NCBI GenBank assembly: GCA_900112325.1
Contig: FOLJ01000002.1
Coordinates: 310,001-374,000 of the forward strand
Direction of reading: 5' to 3'
Source: Micromonospora sediminimaris
GTDB lineage: Bacteria > Actinomycetota > Actinomycetes > Mycobacteriales > Micromonosporaceae
Length of the DNA stretch: 64,000 bases
Shown here in pieces: positions 8,481 through 16,218 of the stretch. The notes below the pieces were generated by a model. It worked only from the letters and a program-made list of their open reading frames with translations, searched no databases and had not been told where the DNA came from. The first letter of the stretch is position 1, and each line of letters starts with the position of its first letter. The translations under genes and the position numbers were made by a program.

Positions 8481-8889
8481 GAGGTTCCTCCTCGTCGGGA
8501 GAGGTCCTGGTGGCGACCCGATAGTCGAGGGTGTGTCGGGCGGGCCAGCCGAGGAAGCGGTCGAAGACATCGGCGGTGCTGCCGGTGTCGCTGGGGTGAA
8601 GCTGGCGCAGGTCCTCGATCGCGTCATGCAGGCAGCTGGCCAAGTAGAGAAAGAGGCTGACCGGGCTCTCCCTGTACTCCTCCAGAAGGGCAACCTTCGC
8701 CGCGCCGCACGGCCACGGATGGCCGCATCGGCGACACAGCCACAGCGGCCGTATTGGCAGATGCGGTCGGGATGGTTCGGCGCGGACTGCCTCGACCGGC
8801 CCTCCTACCAGTGCCAGCGGCCGTAACGGCGGTTGCTCCAATGGCGCGGGCGGTTCAGTGTCTGCGGGGCGGTCTTCGTCGCTGTTCAT
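8467..8889 (-). CDS. Small Cys-motif protein of a Micromonosporaceae family often labelled flavin reductase
   Basis: 140 residues from ATG 8889, which overlaps the upstream stop as ATGA. The centre reads RPLWLCRRCGHPWPCGAAK, a CxxC-x4-C cluster likely to bind a metal, followed by helical LLEEYRESPVSLFLYLASCLHDAIEDL. Similar short proteins occur next to XRE-type regulators in actinomycetes and are often called flavin reductase, but no flavin-binding motif is visible, so that label should not be trusted. It is the second gene of the operon and overlaps the methyltransferase start by 14 bases. Function unknown. Confidence 0.7.
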   Translation of the reverse strand: MNSDEDRPADTEPPAPLEQPPLRPLALVGGPVEAVRAEPSRPHLPIRPLWLCRRCGHPWPCGAAKVALLEEYRESPVSLFLYLASCLHDAIEDLRQLHPSDTGSTADVFDRFLGWPARHTLDYRVATRTSPDEEEPHEKR

Positions 8890-9050
8890 CGGGGATCGCG
8901 CTCCCGTGCCTGGCGCTCGAAGACGATCCGCCAAACGTGCGTCAGCAGCGGCGGATCGGCCGGGTCCGACCGGGTCAACGCCGGAACTTGAGCTGCGCGG
9001 TCTGACGTCAGCTCGCCAGTCTCGGCGTACCGCGACACGTACACCGTCAT
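8886..9050 (-). CDS. Small hypothetical protein, first gene of the operon
   Basis: 54 residues from ATG 9050, beginning MTVYVSRYAETG and ending in a basic/acidic helix (VFERQARERDPR). It is coupled by ATGA overlap to the Cys-motif protein, with which it appears paired. The frame extends upstream, but through the palindrome region and without family sense. No domain is recognised. Position as leader gene, 33 bases from the 36-bp palindrome, makes it a possible regulatory or scaffold partner. Confidence 0.65.
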   Translation of the reverse strand: MTVYVSRYAETGELTSDRAAQVPALTRSDPADPPLLTHVWRIVFERQARERDPR

Positions 9051-9497
9051 GGTCGGCCCCCGGTCGAGGCTGGCCTCGGTGTGCGGTGGGCTTGCCGGCA
9101 TGCCGGCAAGCCCACCGCCGTCGGCCGGCGACGGGGAGCAGGCCGCCGGCCACCCGCCCACGCAGCCGTGATGGCGGTACGCGTACGAGGGATCATCCGT
9201 GCGGTCGACGGAGTGCCCGGCGCGGGCACTGGCCGGTGCGTCGGGTCGCATTCCGACCTGCCGTCGTGAGGCACGTCCATCTGGATCTCCCTGGCGTGAC
9301 ATTGCCGCTGGCCCGTCGGCGCGTCATGGGGGTCAGGATGGTCCTGGACCGTTCCGCCGACGTGTTCCTGACGTCCACAATCGCTTGCCGCACCGGCCGG
9401 AAATAGACCCAGCGTGGTGGGGCACGGTGGGTCTCACCATGGCTGGCCTGGATTGATGCGAAGAGAACAGGCGGCTCGAGTCGCTACGAAACTCGGT
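9051..9497. other. Intergenic region between the operon and the phosphotransferase gene
   Basis: 447 bases without a credible gene. It contains the 36-bp palindrome at 9083-9118 and a smaller GC-rich dyad just after it (about 9120-9134). It should carry the promoter for the minus-strand operon starting at 9050; no confident -10/-35 pair was identified. The 3' end of the phosphotransferase gene forms its right border. Confidence 0.5.
9083..9118. promoter_or_regulatory. Perfect 36-bp palindrome upstream of the biosynthetic operon
   Basis: The 18-base arm GCGGTGGGCTTGCCGGCA (9083-9100) is followed without spacer by its exact reverse complement (9101-9118). It lies 33 bases upstream of the first start codon of the minus-strand operon (ATG 9050). 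It could be an operator for a dimeric regulator, or a cruciform or RNA hairpin in the leader acting as an attenuator. No T-run follows on either strand, so it is not a standard intrinsic terminator. Confidence 0.7.
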
Positions 9498-10382
9498 TCA
9501 GAGGATGTGCCAGCGGCGGAGTTCCACCCCGTCGTCAACGAGGCCCGCGATCCGGTGGTGCACCTCGTCGGCGGCCTCGGTCCCAGGGCGGGACTTACGA
9601 GCGTTGGTTGCGATCATCTGCAGCTCGCGTAGCTGGCACAGCTCCTCGAACTGGGACCAGGAGGTGGCATCCCAGCCGTAGGTGGCGGTGAAATCGGCGA
9701 AGGCTCCCGGGCCGGGCAGGTCGAATCGACGGCAGTGGACAGCGACCGTGGCGATGTCCCACTCTCGGGGTCCGAGGGCAGCACCGTCCCAGTCAGCCAG
9801 TACGGGTGTGCCGTCGAAGCGCCGGAGTGCGTTACGGATCTGCGGATCAGACTGGATCAGGCTGGTACCGCGGGGAAACCGCATCGCTTTCCAGCTGGCC
9901 GCCAGTGTTTCGAGCCGGCCCATCAGCAGATCCTGCTCCTTGTCGTTCAGGATCTCCGATCGGGTGATGGAGCGCTCGATGCTGTGGAGCGGTCGCAGTA
10001 CCGGCAGCGGCACCGGCGGAGCCGGCAGGGCGTGCAGACCTCGGAGAAGCGTTCCGAGCTCGGAAACGGTGATGGGGTTGTCGTGTGCTGGGTCCAGACG
10101 CTGCCAGACCGTGACGGCGTGCCCGCCCACCCGCAAGGGTTGGGACAGTCCTGGGTGAAGGCCCACCGTGGGGAAACCGTGGTCCACCAGCCAGTCGACC
10201 ACGGCCACCATCCCGCGCACCCGTTCCAGGTCATGGTCGCCGGGGGCGATCTTGATGACCACGTCACCGAGTGCGTAGACGGCGTTGGTGTGGTGCCGCA
10301 GCAGGATCGCGTTCGAGTCGGGGTAGCCGAGGAGACGACATACCTCGGCGAGCACCGGCCGGGTGCGCGCCTCGACGAACAT
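9498..10382 (-). CDS. Aminoglycoside phosphotransferase (APH)-family kinase
   Basis: 294 residues from ATG 10382, with TAGGAG four bases upstream; it begins seven bases after the regulator stop, so the two form an operon. The kinase-like fold shows a nucleotide-binding lysine region VVIKIAP, the catalytic loop SDPQIRNAL (Asp and Asn of the H/N-D-x4-N motif kept, first position Ser), and LADWDGAALGPREWD for magnesium binding. APH-family enzymes phosphorylate small hydroxyl compounds, including antibiotics and choline-like molecules. Beside a candidate antibiotic-like operon it may act in self-protection or as a tailoring kinase; many actinobacterial members are uncharacterised. Confidence 0.78.
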   Translation of the reverse strand: MFVEARTRPVLAEVCRLLGYPDSNAILLRHHTNAVYALGDVVIKIAPGDHDLERVRGMVAVVDWLVDHGFPTVGLHPGLSQPLRVGGHAVTVWQRLDPAHDNPITVSELGTLLRGLHALPAPPVPLPVLRPLHSIERSITRSEILNDKEQDLLMGRLETLAASWKAMRFPRGTSLIQSDPQIRNALRRFDGTPVLADWDGAALGPREWDIATVAVHCRRFDLPGPGAFADFTATYGWDATSWSQFEELCQLRELQMIATNARKSRPGTEAADEVHHRIAGLVDDGVELRRWHIL

Positions 10383-10389
10383 GGGGCTC

Positions 10390-11739
10390 CTAGGGACGGA
10401 GTGCGGCTGTGGTCCCAAGCCTACGGGCGCTCTCGCGGCACGCCCGCACGTAGTCCGTCAAGACGGCGACCTCACCACGCCGGCTCTCGTCAGGGATTGC
10501 CGTTGCCACGTCGGTGGCCCTGGTCAGGATGATCTCCGTCCGTTGAGTCTCGGGCAAGTCCGCGACGGCATCACGCGCCGTCACCGCCGCTTCGGTCGCC
10601 CGCCGGTCCTGCGCGAGGCACATCGACCGGTCCAGGGTGATGAGCGCCGCATCGATCGGTACGGTCGGAGCGGCGCCGTAGAGCCGCAGCGCCTCGTCCT
10701 GGACCCGGTACGCCTCATCTGTGTCACCGAGCCAGGTGTACGCGCCGGAGAGGTAGAACAACAGCCGCTTCGCCGGAAACCTGAAGGCGACGTCGGTGTC
10801 CTCGTCGCCGGCCTGATCGAACAAACGGCGCGCCTGGTCGATGGCCGACCGTGCCTGATCGGCGGCGCCGATTCGGGCCAGGGCACGCGCCCGGCCTGCG
10901 GCTGCCAGGGCACCCGGCGACGATGCGATCGATGTGACCGCCAGAGCCGCATCAGCTAAGGCGACGGTTTGGGTGGGATCACCGAAGTAGTAGGGCAGCA
11001 TCGCCGCTTGGGCCCGCACGAGCACCCTGAAACGAGGCTCCCCGCTGTCGTCCGCCGCGTGGATCGCCGTGCCGTACCACCGCCGAGCCTCGGCCACGTC
11101 CCCGAGCCGCATCAACGCGTCAGCGCACATCGTCGCCAGCAACGCCGCCATCCCGGAAAGCCGGGCCTGGACCGCCGCCGGCTGCCGCCGCAGCGACAGC
11201 ACCTGGACCTCCCGGCAGTCGGCAGCCAACATCGCCAGCATGACCTGGGGCGAAGCCGAGGGGTAAACCCTCATGCGCTCGCTGGCGGACTCCTCGATCA
11301 ACTCAAGTTGCCGAGGAGCGACACTCGACGCCGCCAGAGCCTCGTCCAATCCCAGGCGGAGTCTCACCAGATTGCTGGCACCCACGCCGACGAGCGATCG
11401 GTCCGCTCCACCCTCAACGGCCACGGCACCGGGGGCGCGAGACGCAACGGCATCCTCGTCGCGGCCGAGCCCCATAGCTGGACGCGGAATGTTCAGACCG
11501 TCCGCGATCCGTTCCAACACCTCGTAGGCCGTGACCTGCCGGGCGCCCTTGGCTATTTCAGCAGCGCGGTTGGCCGAGACACCGACAAGACCTGCGATCC
11601 TGCCGTACGACACGCCTCGCGCGTGGAGGAAGCGGAAAACCGCAGTGATATCGCGCCGCCGTAGAAACTCACTGATCGGGCGGCCGTTCCAAAGTCCCGA
11701 GCTCCACCACTCGGGATCCACCTGCGCGGCCACGATCAC
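10390..11739 (-). CDS. Helix-turn-helix regulator with TPR-like C-terminal region
   Basis: About 449 residues. The N-terminus reads PEWWSSGLWNGRPISEFL then an HTH (ISYGRIAGLVGVSANRAAEIAKG-like, near residues 45-70), followed by a long alpha-helical region with repeated Ala-rich helical pairs of TPR type. This architecture is common for actinomycete regulators of secondary metabolism and signalling. The start is uncertain: GTG 11739 and GTG 11731 are both possible, and the frame is open to 11781. It lies upstream of the phosphotransferase and divergent from the gene at 12008, with a dyad operator candidate between them (11972-11986). Confidence 0.75.
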   Translation of the reverse strand: MIVAAQVDPEWWSSGLWNGRPISEFLRRRDITAVFRFLHARGVSYGRIAGLVGVSANRAAEIAKGARQVTAYEVLERIADGLNIPRPAMGLGRDEDAVASRAPGAVAVEGGADRSLVGVGASNLVRLRLGLDEALAASSVAPRQLELIEESASERMRVYPSASPQVMLAMLAADCREVQVLSLRRQPAAVQARLSGMAALLATMCADALMRLGDVAEARRWYGTAIHAADDSGEPRFRVLVRAQAAMLPYYFGDPTQTVALADAALAVTSIASSPGALAAAGRARALARIGAADQARSAIDQARRLFDQAGDEDTDVAFRFPAKRLLFYLSGAYTWLGDTDEAYRVQDEALRLYGAAPTVPIDAALITLDRSMCLAQDRRATEAAVTARDAVADLPETQRTEIILTRATDVATAIPDESRRGEVAVLTDYVRACRESARRLGTTAALRP

Positions 11740-11971
11740 CCCCGATCGAACGACGACCGCTTGCCAGCACAGCGCATCCACGCCGTCACATCAAGTCAAA
11801 AGGCGGTCGAGTCGACGGCACCCACCCCAGAGTCGGCGAACGCAGCAGTATCCGGAACACCCACGATGGACCCTCACGATGTCCCGCATGAGATCAGGCA
11901 CCAGGCTCTGGAGACACGGCCTGCCTGTCCCGGCCACCGCCACCGACCCAGTTTGCGATCACAGCAGATGC

Positions 11972-11986
11972 TTGCGATCATCGCAA
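11972..11986. promoter_or_regulatory. Candidate operator TTGCGAT-C-ATCGCAA
   Basis: A perfect dyad with 7-base arms around one central base lies in the 268-base gap between the divergent regulator (10390-11739) and the small gene starting at 12008. A further TTGCGAT half site is at 11953-11959. The position 21 bases upstream of ATG 12008 would suit repression of that gene, with the adjacent HTH regulator as the obvious binder (inference). Confidence 0.6.
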
Positions 11987-12007
11987 AGTTGTGCGACAAA
12001 GGTAGGC

Positions 12008-12448
12008 ATGAATCGACGAGACATCTTCGAAGACGTGGCCGCGATCCTGCACCCCCTCCCGCGACCTACTCGCCCAGGCGACGAGCACGACGATGGCTTC
12101 CAAGCGGCCGCGGCCGAGGCGTTCGATGCTCAGCGGCAAACCGCCGAAAACCTGCGCCTGTCGTGGGAGCACGGCGATCAGGACCCACTGATCGGGGCAC
12201 TGAACACCGCCCGCCGCGCCAAGGAGCAGGCTGAAGAACAGATCCGCCAGCTCGTCGCCTACGGCCGCGAGTTCGTGCAACCCCGCCCGTACACACTCGG
12301 CGACCTCGCTAACGCCGCCGGGATGTCGATCTCCGGCACTCGCACGGTGTACGACCACCAAGACGTCGACGCCGTAGCGGAGACGACCGGCGCCAAGCCC
12401 CGCGAGTGGCGCGCCCCGGCCGTAGCTGACGACCGGGCCGTAAAATGA
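12008..12448 (+). CDS. Hypothetical protein with coiled coil and MerR/HTH-like tail
   Basis: 146 residues from ATG 12008, with AAAGGTAG just upstream. Residues 30-80 are charged and helical (AEAFDAQRQTAENLRL, RRAKEQAEEQIRQLVAYGREF), probably a coiled coil. The tail YTLGDLANAAGMSISGTRTVYD looks like a helix-turn-helix. It is followed, with an ATGA overlap, by a small Cys-containing protein, so the two form a short operon divergent from the TPR regulator. No precise family is recognised; a DNA-binding role is likely. Confidence 0.7.
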   Translation: MNRRDIFEDVAAILHPLPRPTRPGDEHDDGFQAAAAEAFDAQRQTAENLRLSWEHGDQDPLIGALNTARRAKEQAEEQIRQLVAYGREFVQPRPYTLGDLANAAGMSISGTRTVYDHQDVDAVAETTGAKPREWRAPAVADDRAVK

Positions 12449-12645
12449 ACCCAAACCCGGCAGCATGCCAATGTAGACGTCCCTGGAAAAAGTTGTTCAC
12501 CGTCATATCCGGCATCCGCTACAAGGTTGTTCCAGCACTCGCCCTCACACCCACCAGCGCCCTGTTCCGCGCTTGGTGCTCCGACTGCGGCATTGAGTAC
12601 CCGCACCCGTTCCGAGTCGAAATGCCGGAGAACCGCGCGGCATAA
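12445..12645 (+). CDS. Small Cys-pair protein, probably zinc-binding
   Basis: 66 residues; the ATG overlaps the stop of the preceding gene (ATGA). Two cysteine pairs (CQC near residues 8-10 and CSDC near 45-48) flank a hydrophobic stretch, suggesting one zinc knuckle. It ends PHPFRVEMPENRAA. Function unknown; coupled translation with the HTH-tailed protein suggests they act together. Confidence 0.65.
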   Translation: MNPNPAACQCRRPWKKLFTVISGIRYKVVPALALTPTSALFRAWCSDCGIEYPHPFRVEMPENRAA

Positions 12646-12996
12646 GTGATGCGCCAAACAGGACGTTACTGCGATCGAAGCTGGCACAGACTTGACTCAG
12701 CCTCGAGACCGGCAGCTGCGGTTGAATCGCAAAGGAAGCTCTGGCACACACCCTGCTGCAACCCGCTGGTCGAGGTGACCCGCAGAAGCGAGAAGATTCG
12801 TCTATCAGCCATCCGACAGGGGTCAGCGTCGAAGTGGACCGATGGGTGCTCACCAGGAACTGCGCCCCCACGTGGCCCGGATTGCCGGAAGTTGAACCAC
12901 CAGGTTCTGTCGTACAACCATTGGCCCCCATCACCGCCCAACGTAGAGTGATCGGTCAGTCACGTTAAGCGCAACGGACCGGGCGGCGACTTGCGG
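12646..12996. other. 350-base gap without a recognisable gene
   Basis: Short frames on both strands (about 100 codons) have no family features. The sequence is slightly less GC-rich than the surroundings. Nothing structural was noticed apart from the presumed promoter of the gene at 12997. Confidence 0.4.
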
Positions 12997-13881
12997 ATGA
13001 TGACCAACACCCACAGGGCGAACTGCGCCAACGCCCAAAGGCCGGGCTGCACATGCTCCGGTTGCGGGGGCTCCCAACACGGCTGGCAAGGATGGACGGA
13101 CCTCGCCGCCGACCGGCCAGAGAGACGCGACCACCGGCGGCACGAACTCAAGGACCAAGTAGAAGCAGACCAACGAACCGGACGCCAGAAATTCAACGCC
13201 AACAACCGGCAAATCTACTTCGACCTCGCACGCCTGGATATTGCCGATTACCTGTGGGTCACCGACAGTCGGCCGAAGACCAACGGCCGACTGCCACGCG
13301 ATGCTGAACCAGCGTCGGTGTCATCCGATCTTGGCCGGATCGACACCCTCGGCCGAACCGTCATGAAGGACACGTGGCACGAGATCTCAGCCGACGTAGA
13401 CAGCCTCGTCCGGAACGAGTCTGACGCCAGGGAGGTCAAGAAGCGCCTGGCCGATCACACCTGGTGCAGTCTACTGGTGGCCTTGATCCAGTTGATCGAG
13501 AAGATCAACAAGGCCCTCGACCTGCTCACTGATACCGCCAAGCAGTTCATCAAGGACGCGTTGTCGCGGCGGTTCGATTCGGGGCTGCCCCGGCTGGTGA
13601 CCGACGCCGTCATCCGCATCGTCGTAGACAAAGTGTGGTCGGCCCTGGTAAGGCTACTGGAAGCTCACTCTCCCCTCTTGGGAACAGACACCCTGCGCGC
13701 CCTCCGGATGCTGGCCATCTTCACCTGCCCCTCTGTCGAACACCACGCGGAGGTCTACAAGCACGCCGTCAGGCCGCTCATGGGCGACGCGCAGGAAATC
13801 ATCACGGACGAAATCAAAGAGAACGTCGTAACCCTCTTCAGCGCCTGGTGGCGGCGGCGCGCTCCGGAAGCACTCGCCTGA
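12997..13881 (+). CDS. Hypothetical protein with N-terminal CTCSGCGG cysteine motif
   Basis: About 294 residues from ATG 12997 (TTG 12991 and ATG 13000 are alternatives; no clear ribosome binding site). The N-terminus has NCANAQRPGCTCSGCGGSQH followed by GWQGW, a Cys/His-rich motif that looks metal-binding. The body is charged and helical (LIQLIEKINKALDLLTDTAKQ), ending WWRRRAPEALA. No enzyme motif is seen. The Cys motif followed by a long helical body resembles accessory proteins of actinobacterial islands, but I cannot assign a function. It converges with the NUDIX gene at 13922. Confidence 0.65.
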   Translation: MMTNTHRANCANAQRPGCTCSGCGGSQHGWQGWTDLAADRPERRDHRRHELKDQVEADQRTGRQKFNANNRQIYFDLARLDIADYLWVTDSRPKTNGRLPRDAEPASVSSDLGRIDTLGRTVMKDTWHEISADVDSLVRNESDAREVKKRLADHTWCSLLVALIQLIEKINKALDLLTDTAKQFIKDALSRRFDSGLPRLVTDAVIRIVVDKVWSALVRLLEAHSPLLGTDTLRALRMLAIFTCPSVEHHAEVYKHAVRPLMGDAQEIITDEIKENVVTLFSAWWRRRAPEALA

Positions 13882-13921
13882 CGCCCCAGTCGGGACCTAT
13901 GGAACATCCAGCCAAGCTGCC

Positions 13922-14368
13922 CTACACCGAGAGCAGAGCCTCCTTGTTGGATGCGATGAACTCGGTCAGCCCTTCCGGCTTGAGATCCACCGCAGGCAGC
14001 TCCCCGATCGTCACTCGGTCAAGCTGGTAGCCGCCACGCGATGGATCATCAAACTCCGGCCCGCTTTGAGCATCCTCCCGCAGCTCAAGTAGCCGACAGA
14101 CGAAGAAGTGCTGGACGGAAACCCCCTCACCAGCGGGTGCGGTGAACAGGAACACCTGGGCGAACCGTTCCGCCTCGGCACCGAGTTCTTCCTGCAACTC
14201 CCGACGAAGCGCAGCCTCCAGAGAGACATCGGTCGGCTCCACGCCACCGCCCGGCGTCGTCCAGTACGGCGCCTGGCCGGACTTGATCCGCTTGATCAGC
14301 ACGAGACGGTCGTCCTCATCCAGCAGAATCGCCCGCACCGACCTACGCACGATCCGACGCACGACCAA
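13922..14368 (-). CDS. NUDIX hydrolase
   Basis: 148 residues. The Nudix box GGGVEPTDVSLEAALRREL followed by QEELG is intact at about residues 40-64, after the RSVRAILLDEDDRLVLIKR strand typical of the fold. It is convergent with the gene ending at 13881 and stands alone. The spacing PYWTTPGGGVEP is common in MutT-like housecleaning or dinucleotide-polyphosphate hydrolases; the substrate is not defined by sequence alone. Confidence 0.87.
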   Translation of the reverse strand: MVVRRIVRRSVRAILLDEDDRLVLIKRIKSGQAPYWTTPGGGVEPTDVSLEAALRRELQEELGAEAERFAQVFLFTAPAGEGVSVQHFFVCRLLELREDAQSGPEFDDPSRGGYQLDRVTIGELPAVDLKPEGLTEFIASNKEALLSV

Positions 14369-14517
14369 CCCCTATCCCCACCCGATGGGATGCACTGGCG
14401 GCAACACAATGTGATCTTCGAGCCTGACCGCTGGCGTGGCACCGCGTCCCACCGACGCCGCCCCGGTCCAACGGCTCCCGAGCACCCACCGAGCGACCAG
14501 CCACCACCGGCGTACGC

Positions 14518-14560
14518 GAAAAAGGCCCCGACCGGCAGAGTTCTACCAGGTCAGGGCCTT
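14518..14560 (-). terminator. Intrinsic terminator after tRNA-Lys
   Basis: On the minus strand the arms AAGGCCCTGACC and GGTCGGGGCCTT (one mismatch) are followed immediately by TTTTTC. It lies just downstream of the tRNA 3' end. Confidence 0.75.
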
Positions 14561-14566
14561 GCTCGT

Positions 14567-14642
14567 TGGTGCGCCGCCAGGGACTCGAACCCCGAACCCG
14601 CGGATTAAGAGTCCGCTGCTCTGCCAGTTGAGCTAGCGGCGC
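14567..14642 (-). tRNA. tRNA-Lys (anticodon CTT)
   Basis: The minus strand folds as a full cloverleaf. The acceptor arms GCGCCGC and GCGGCGC pair perfectly, the anticodon loop is CTCTTAA, the T-loop is GGTTCGAGTCC, and the discriminator is A followed by an encoded CCA (14567-14569). Confidence 0.95.
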
Positions 14643-14829
14643 TCGCTGACAACGGGGGAAACACTAGCACGCACTCTGAAGCGGGTTCCAATCAGATCCC
14701 GGGGTCCTCCCTTCGGTCGAGCTTTTCGGACATTTAACGAGAAACCTTTGCAAAGTGTGGGACCGGGGTGATGCCGGGCGGCAGCGATACGGCACGATGT
14801 CCGCCAGGTGCGCTAGGACAGGGGTGGGG

Positions 14830-16092
14830 ATGGGCAGGTTCGCGCGGGCCGGGGCGTTGTTGGGTGCCTTGGGGCTGGTGGCGTCGCTGGCATTGTCGGG
14901 CTGCGGCAAGGAACGCGCGGCGGCCGAGTTCGTACCCGGTCAGACACCCGGGGCGACCGGCACGGAGGCCCCGGGGACGCCGGGGGCGCCGGAGGTGCCG
15001 AGTGGTCCGCCGCTGACGGTGAGCCCGGCCGACGGGGCGAAGAACCGGCCGGTAAGCGTGGAGATCGGCGCGAAGCTGCCGGACGGCGGCGAGGTGTCGC
15101 AGGTCACCCTCAAGACCGAGGACGGCAAGCAGGTCAAGGGCAAGCTGCGTACGGACGGGTCTTCGTGGGTGCCGTCGGCGCCGTTGAAGTGGTCGACCCG
15201 CTACACCGCCACGGTCTCCGCAAAGGGGCCGGACGGCGCGGTGAGCGAGGGCACCAGCACGTTCACCACGATGGCCAAGCCCGGCTCGATGATCACCTCG
15301 GGGCTGTACCTGTTCGACGACCGGACGTACGGGGTGGCCATGCCGGTGGTGGCGGAGTTCCACCCGGGCATCCCGAAGAAGGACCGGGCCAAGGTGCAGA
15401 AGCGGATGTTCGTGCAGACCGATCCGCCGCAGCCGGGCGCCTGGCACTGGGTGGACAACGGCACGCAGGCGTACTACCGCGCGCCGGAGTACTGGAAGGC
15501 CGGCACCAAGCTGACCGTACGCATCGCCCTGGCCGGCATTCCGCTGAGCAACGGTCGGTTCGGCAACGTCGACCGCAACGCCACCGCGAAGATCGGCTCG
15601 GCCTTCGAGATGAAGGTGACCAACTCCGACAAGCGGATGCGGGTGTACGAGGACGGGCAGCTGATCAAGACGCTGCCGGTCAGCCTGGGCAAGAAGAAGA
15701 CCCCCTCGTCCAGCGGCACGCTTGTGGTGATGGAGAAGAAGGAAGCGACAGTCTTCGACACGATGGACGACCCGGATCCGGAGAACCGGTACGTCACGGA
15801 CATCGAGTTCGCCCAGCGGATCACCTGGGGCGGCGAGTACATCCACGCGGCCCCCTGGTCGGAGCACGTCCAGGGACGACAGAATGTCTCCCACGGCTGC
15901 GTGAACGTCTCGATGGCGAACGCCCGCTGGCTCTTCCAACGTACGAAGATCGGCGATCCGATCACCATCACCGGCACCGAACGCAAGCTGGCGGCGGGCA
16001 ATGGTTGGACCGCGTGGAACCTGAGCTGGTCGGAGTTCGTCAAGGGCAGTGCGCTGCCAGTTCCGGACGGTGGCGCCGGTCCGGCCGTATGA
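14830..16092 (+). CDS. L,D-transpeptidase lipoprotein (Ig-like plus YkuD)
   Basis: 420 residues from ATG 14830. A lipoprotein signal ends in LSGC (Cys25), then a Thr/Pro/Gly linker, two Ig-like domains (LTVSPADGAKNRPVSVEIGA onward), and a C-terminal YkuD domain with HAAPW and SHGCVNVS; the catalytic Cys is about residue 357. This is the LdtMt2-type architecture: the enzyme makes 3-3 crosslinks in peptidoglycan outside the membrane and is carbapenem- but not penicillin-sensitive in characterised relatives. A close paralogue follows at 16219, suggesting tandem duplication. Confidence 0.93.
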   Translation: MGRFARAGALLGALGLVASLALSGCGKERAAAEFVPGQTPGATGTEAPGTPGAPEVPSGPPLTVSPADGAKNRPVSVEIGAKLPDGGEVSQVTLKTEDGKQVKGKLRTDGSSWVPSAPLKWSTRYTATVSAKGPDGAVSEGTSTFTTMAKPGSMITSGLYLFDDRTYGVAMPVVAEFHPGIPKKDRAKVQKRMFVQTDPPQPGAWHWVDNGTQAYYRAPEYWKAGTKLTVRIALAGIPLSNGRFGNVDRNATAKIGSAFEMKVTNSDKRMRVYEDGQLIKTLPVSLGKKKTPSSSGTLVVMEKKEATVFDTMDDPDPENRYVTDIEFAQRITWGGEYIHAAPWSEHVQGRQNVSHGCVNVSMANARWLFQRTKIGDPITITGTERKLAAGNGWTAWNLSWSEFVKGSALPVPDGGAGPAV

Positions 16093-16218
16093 CCGGACGA
16101 AATATGTCACTATCCGGACATCCCGCTTCCACGTGTTTCGGTTCACTTGTCGCAACGGGTACGTGAACTGGTGCGTCAGTAATGGGAACGGGCAGCGGAC
16201 CACGACTGTGAGGACACC

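Noticed and set aside
14567..14642. tRNA-Lys as attachment site of the left accessory region
   Set aside because: No second copy of the tRNA 3' end and no integrase between it and the left window edge were found.
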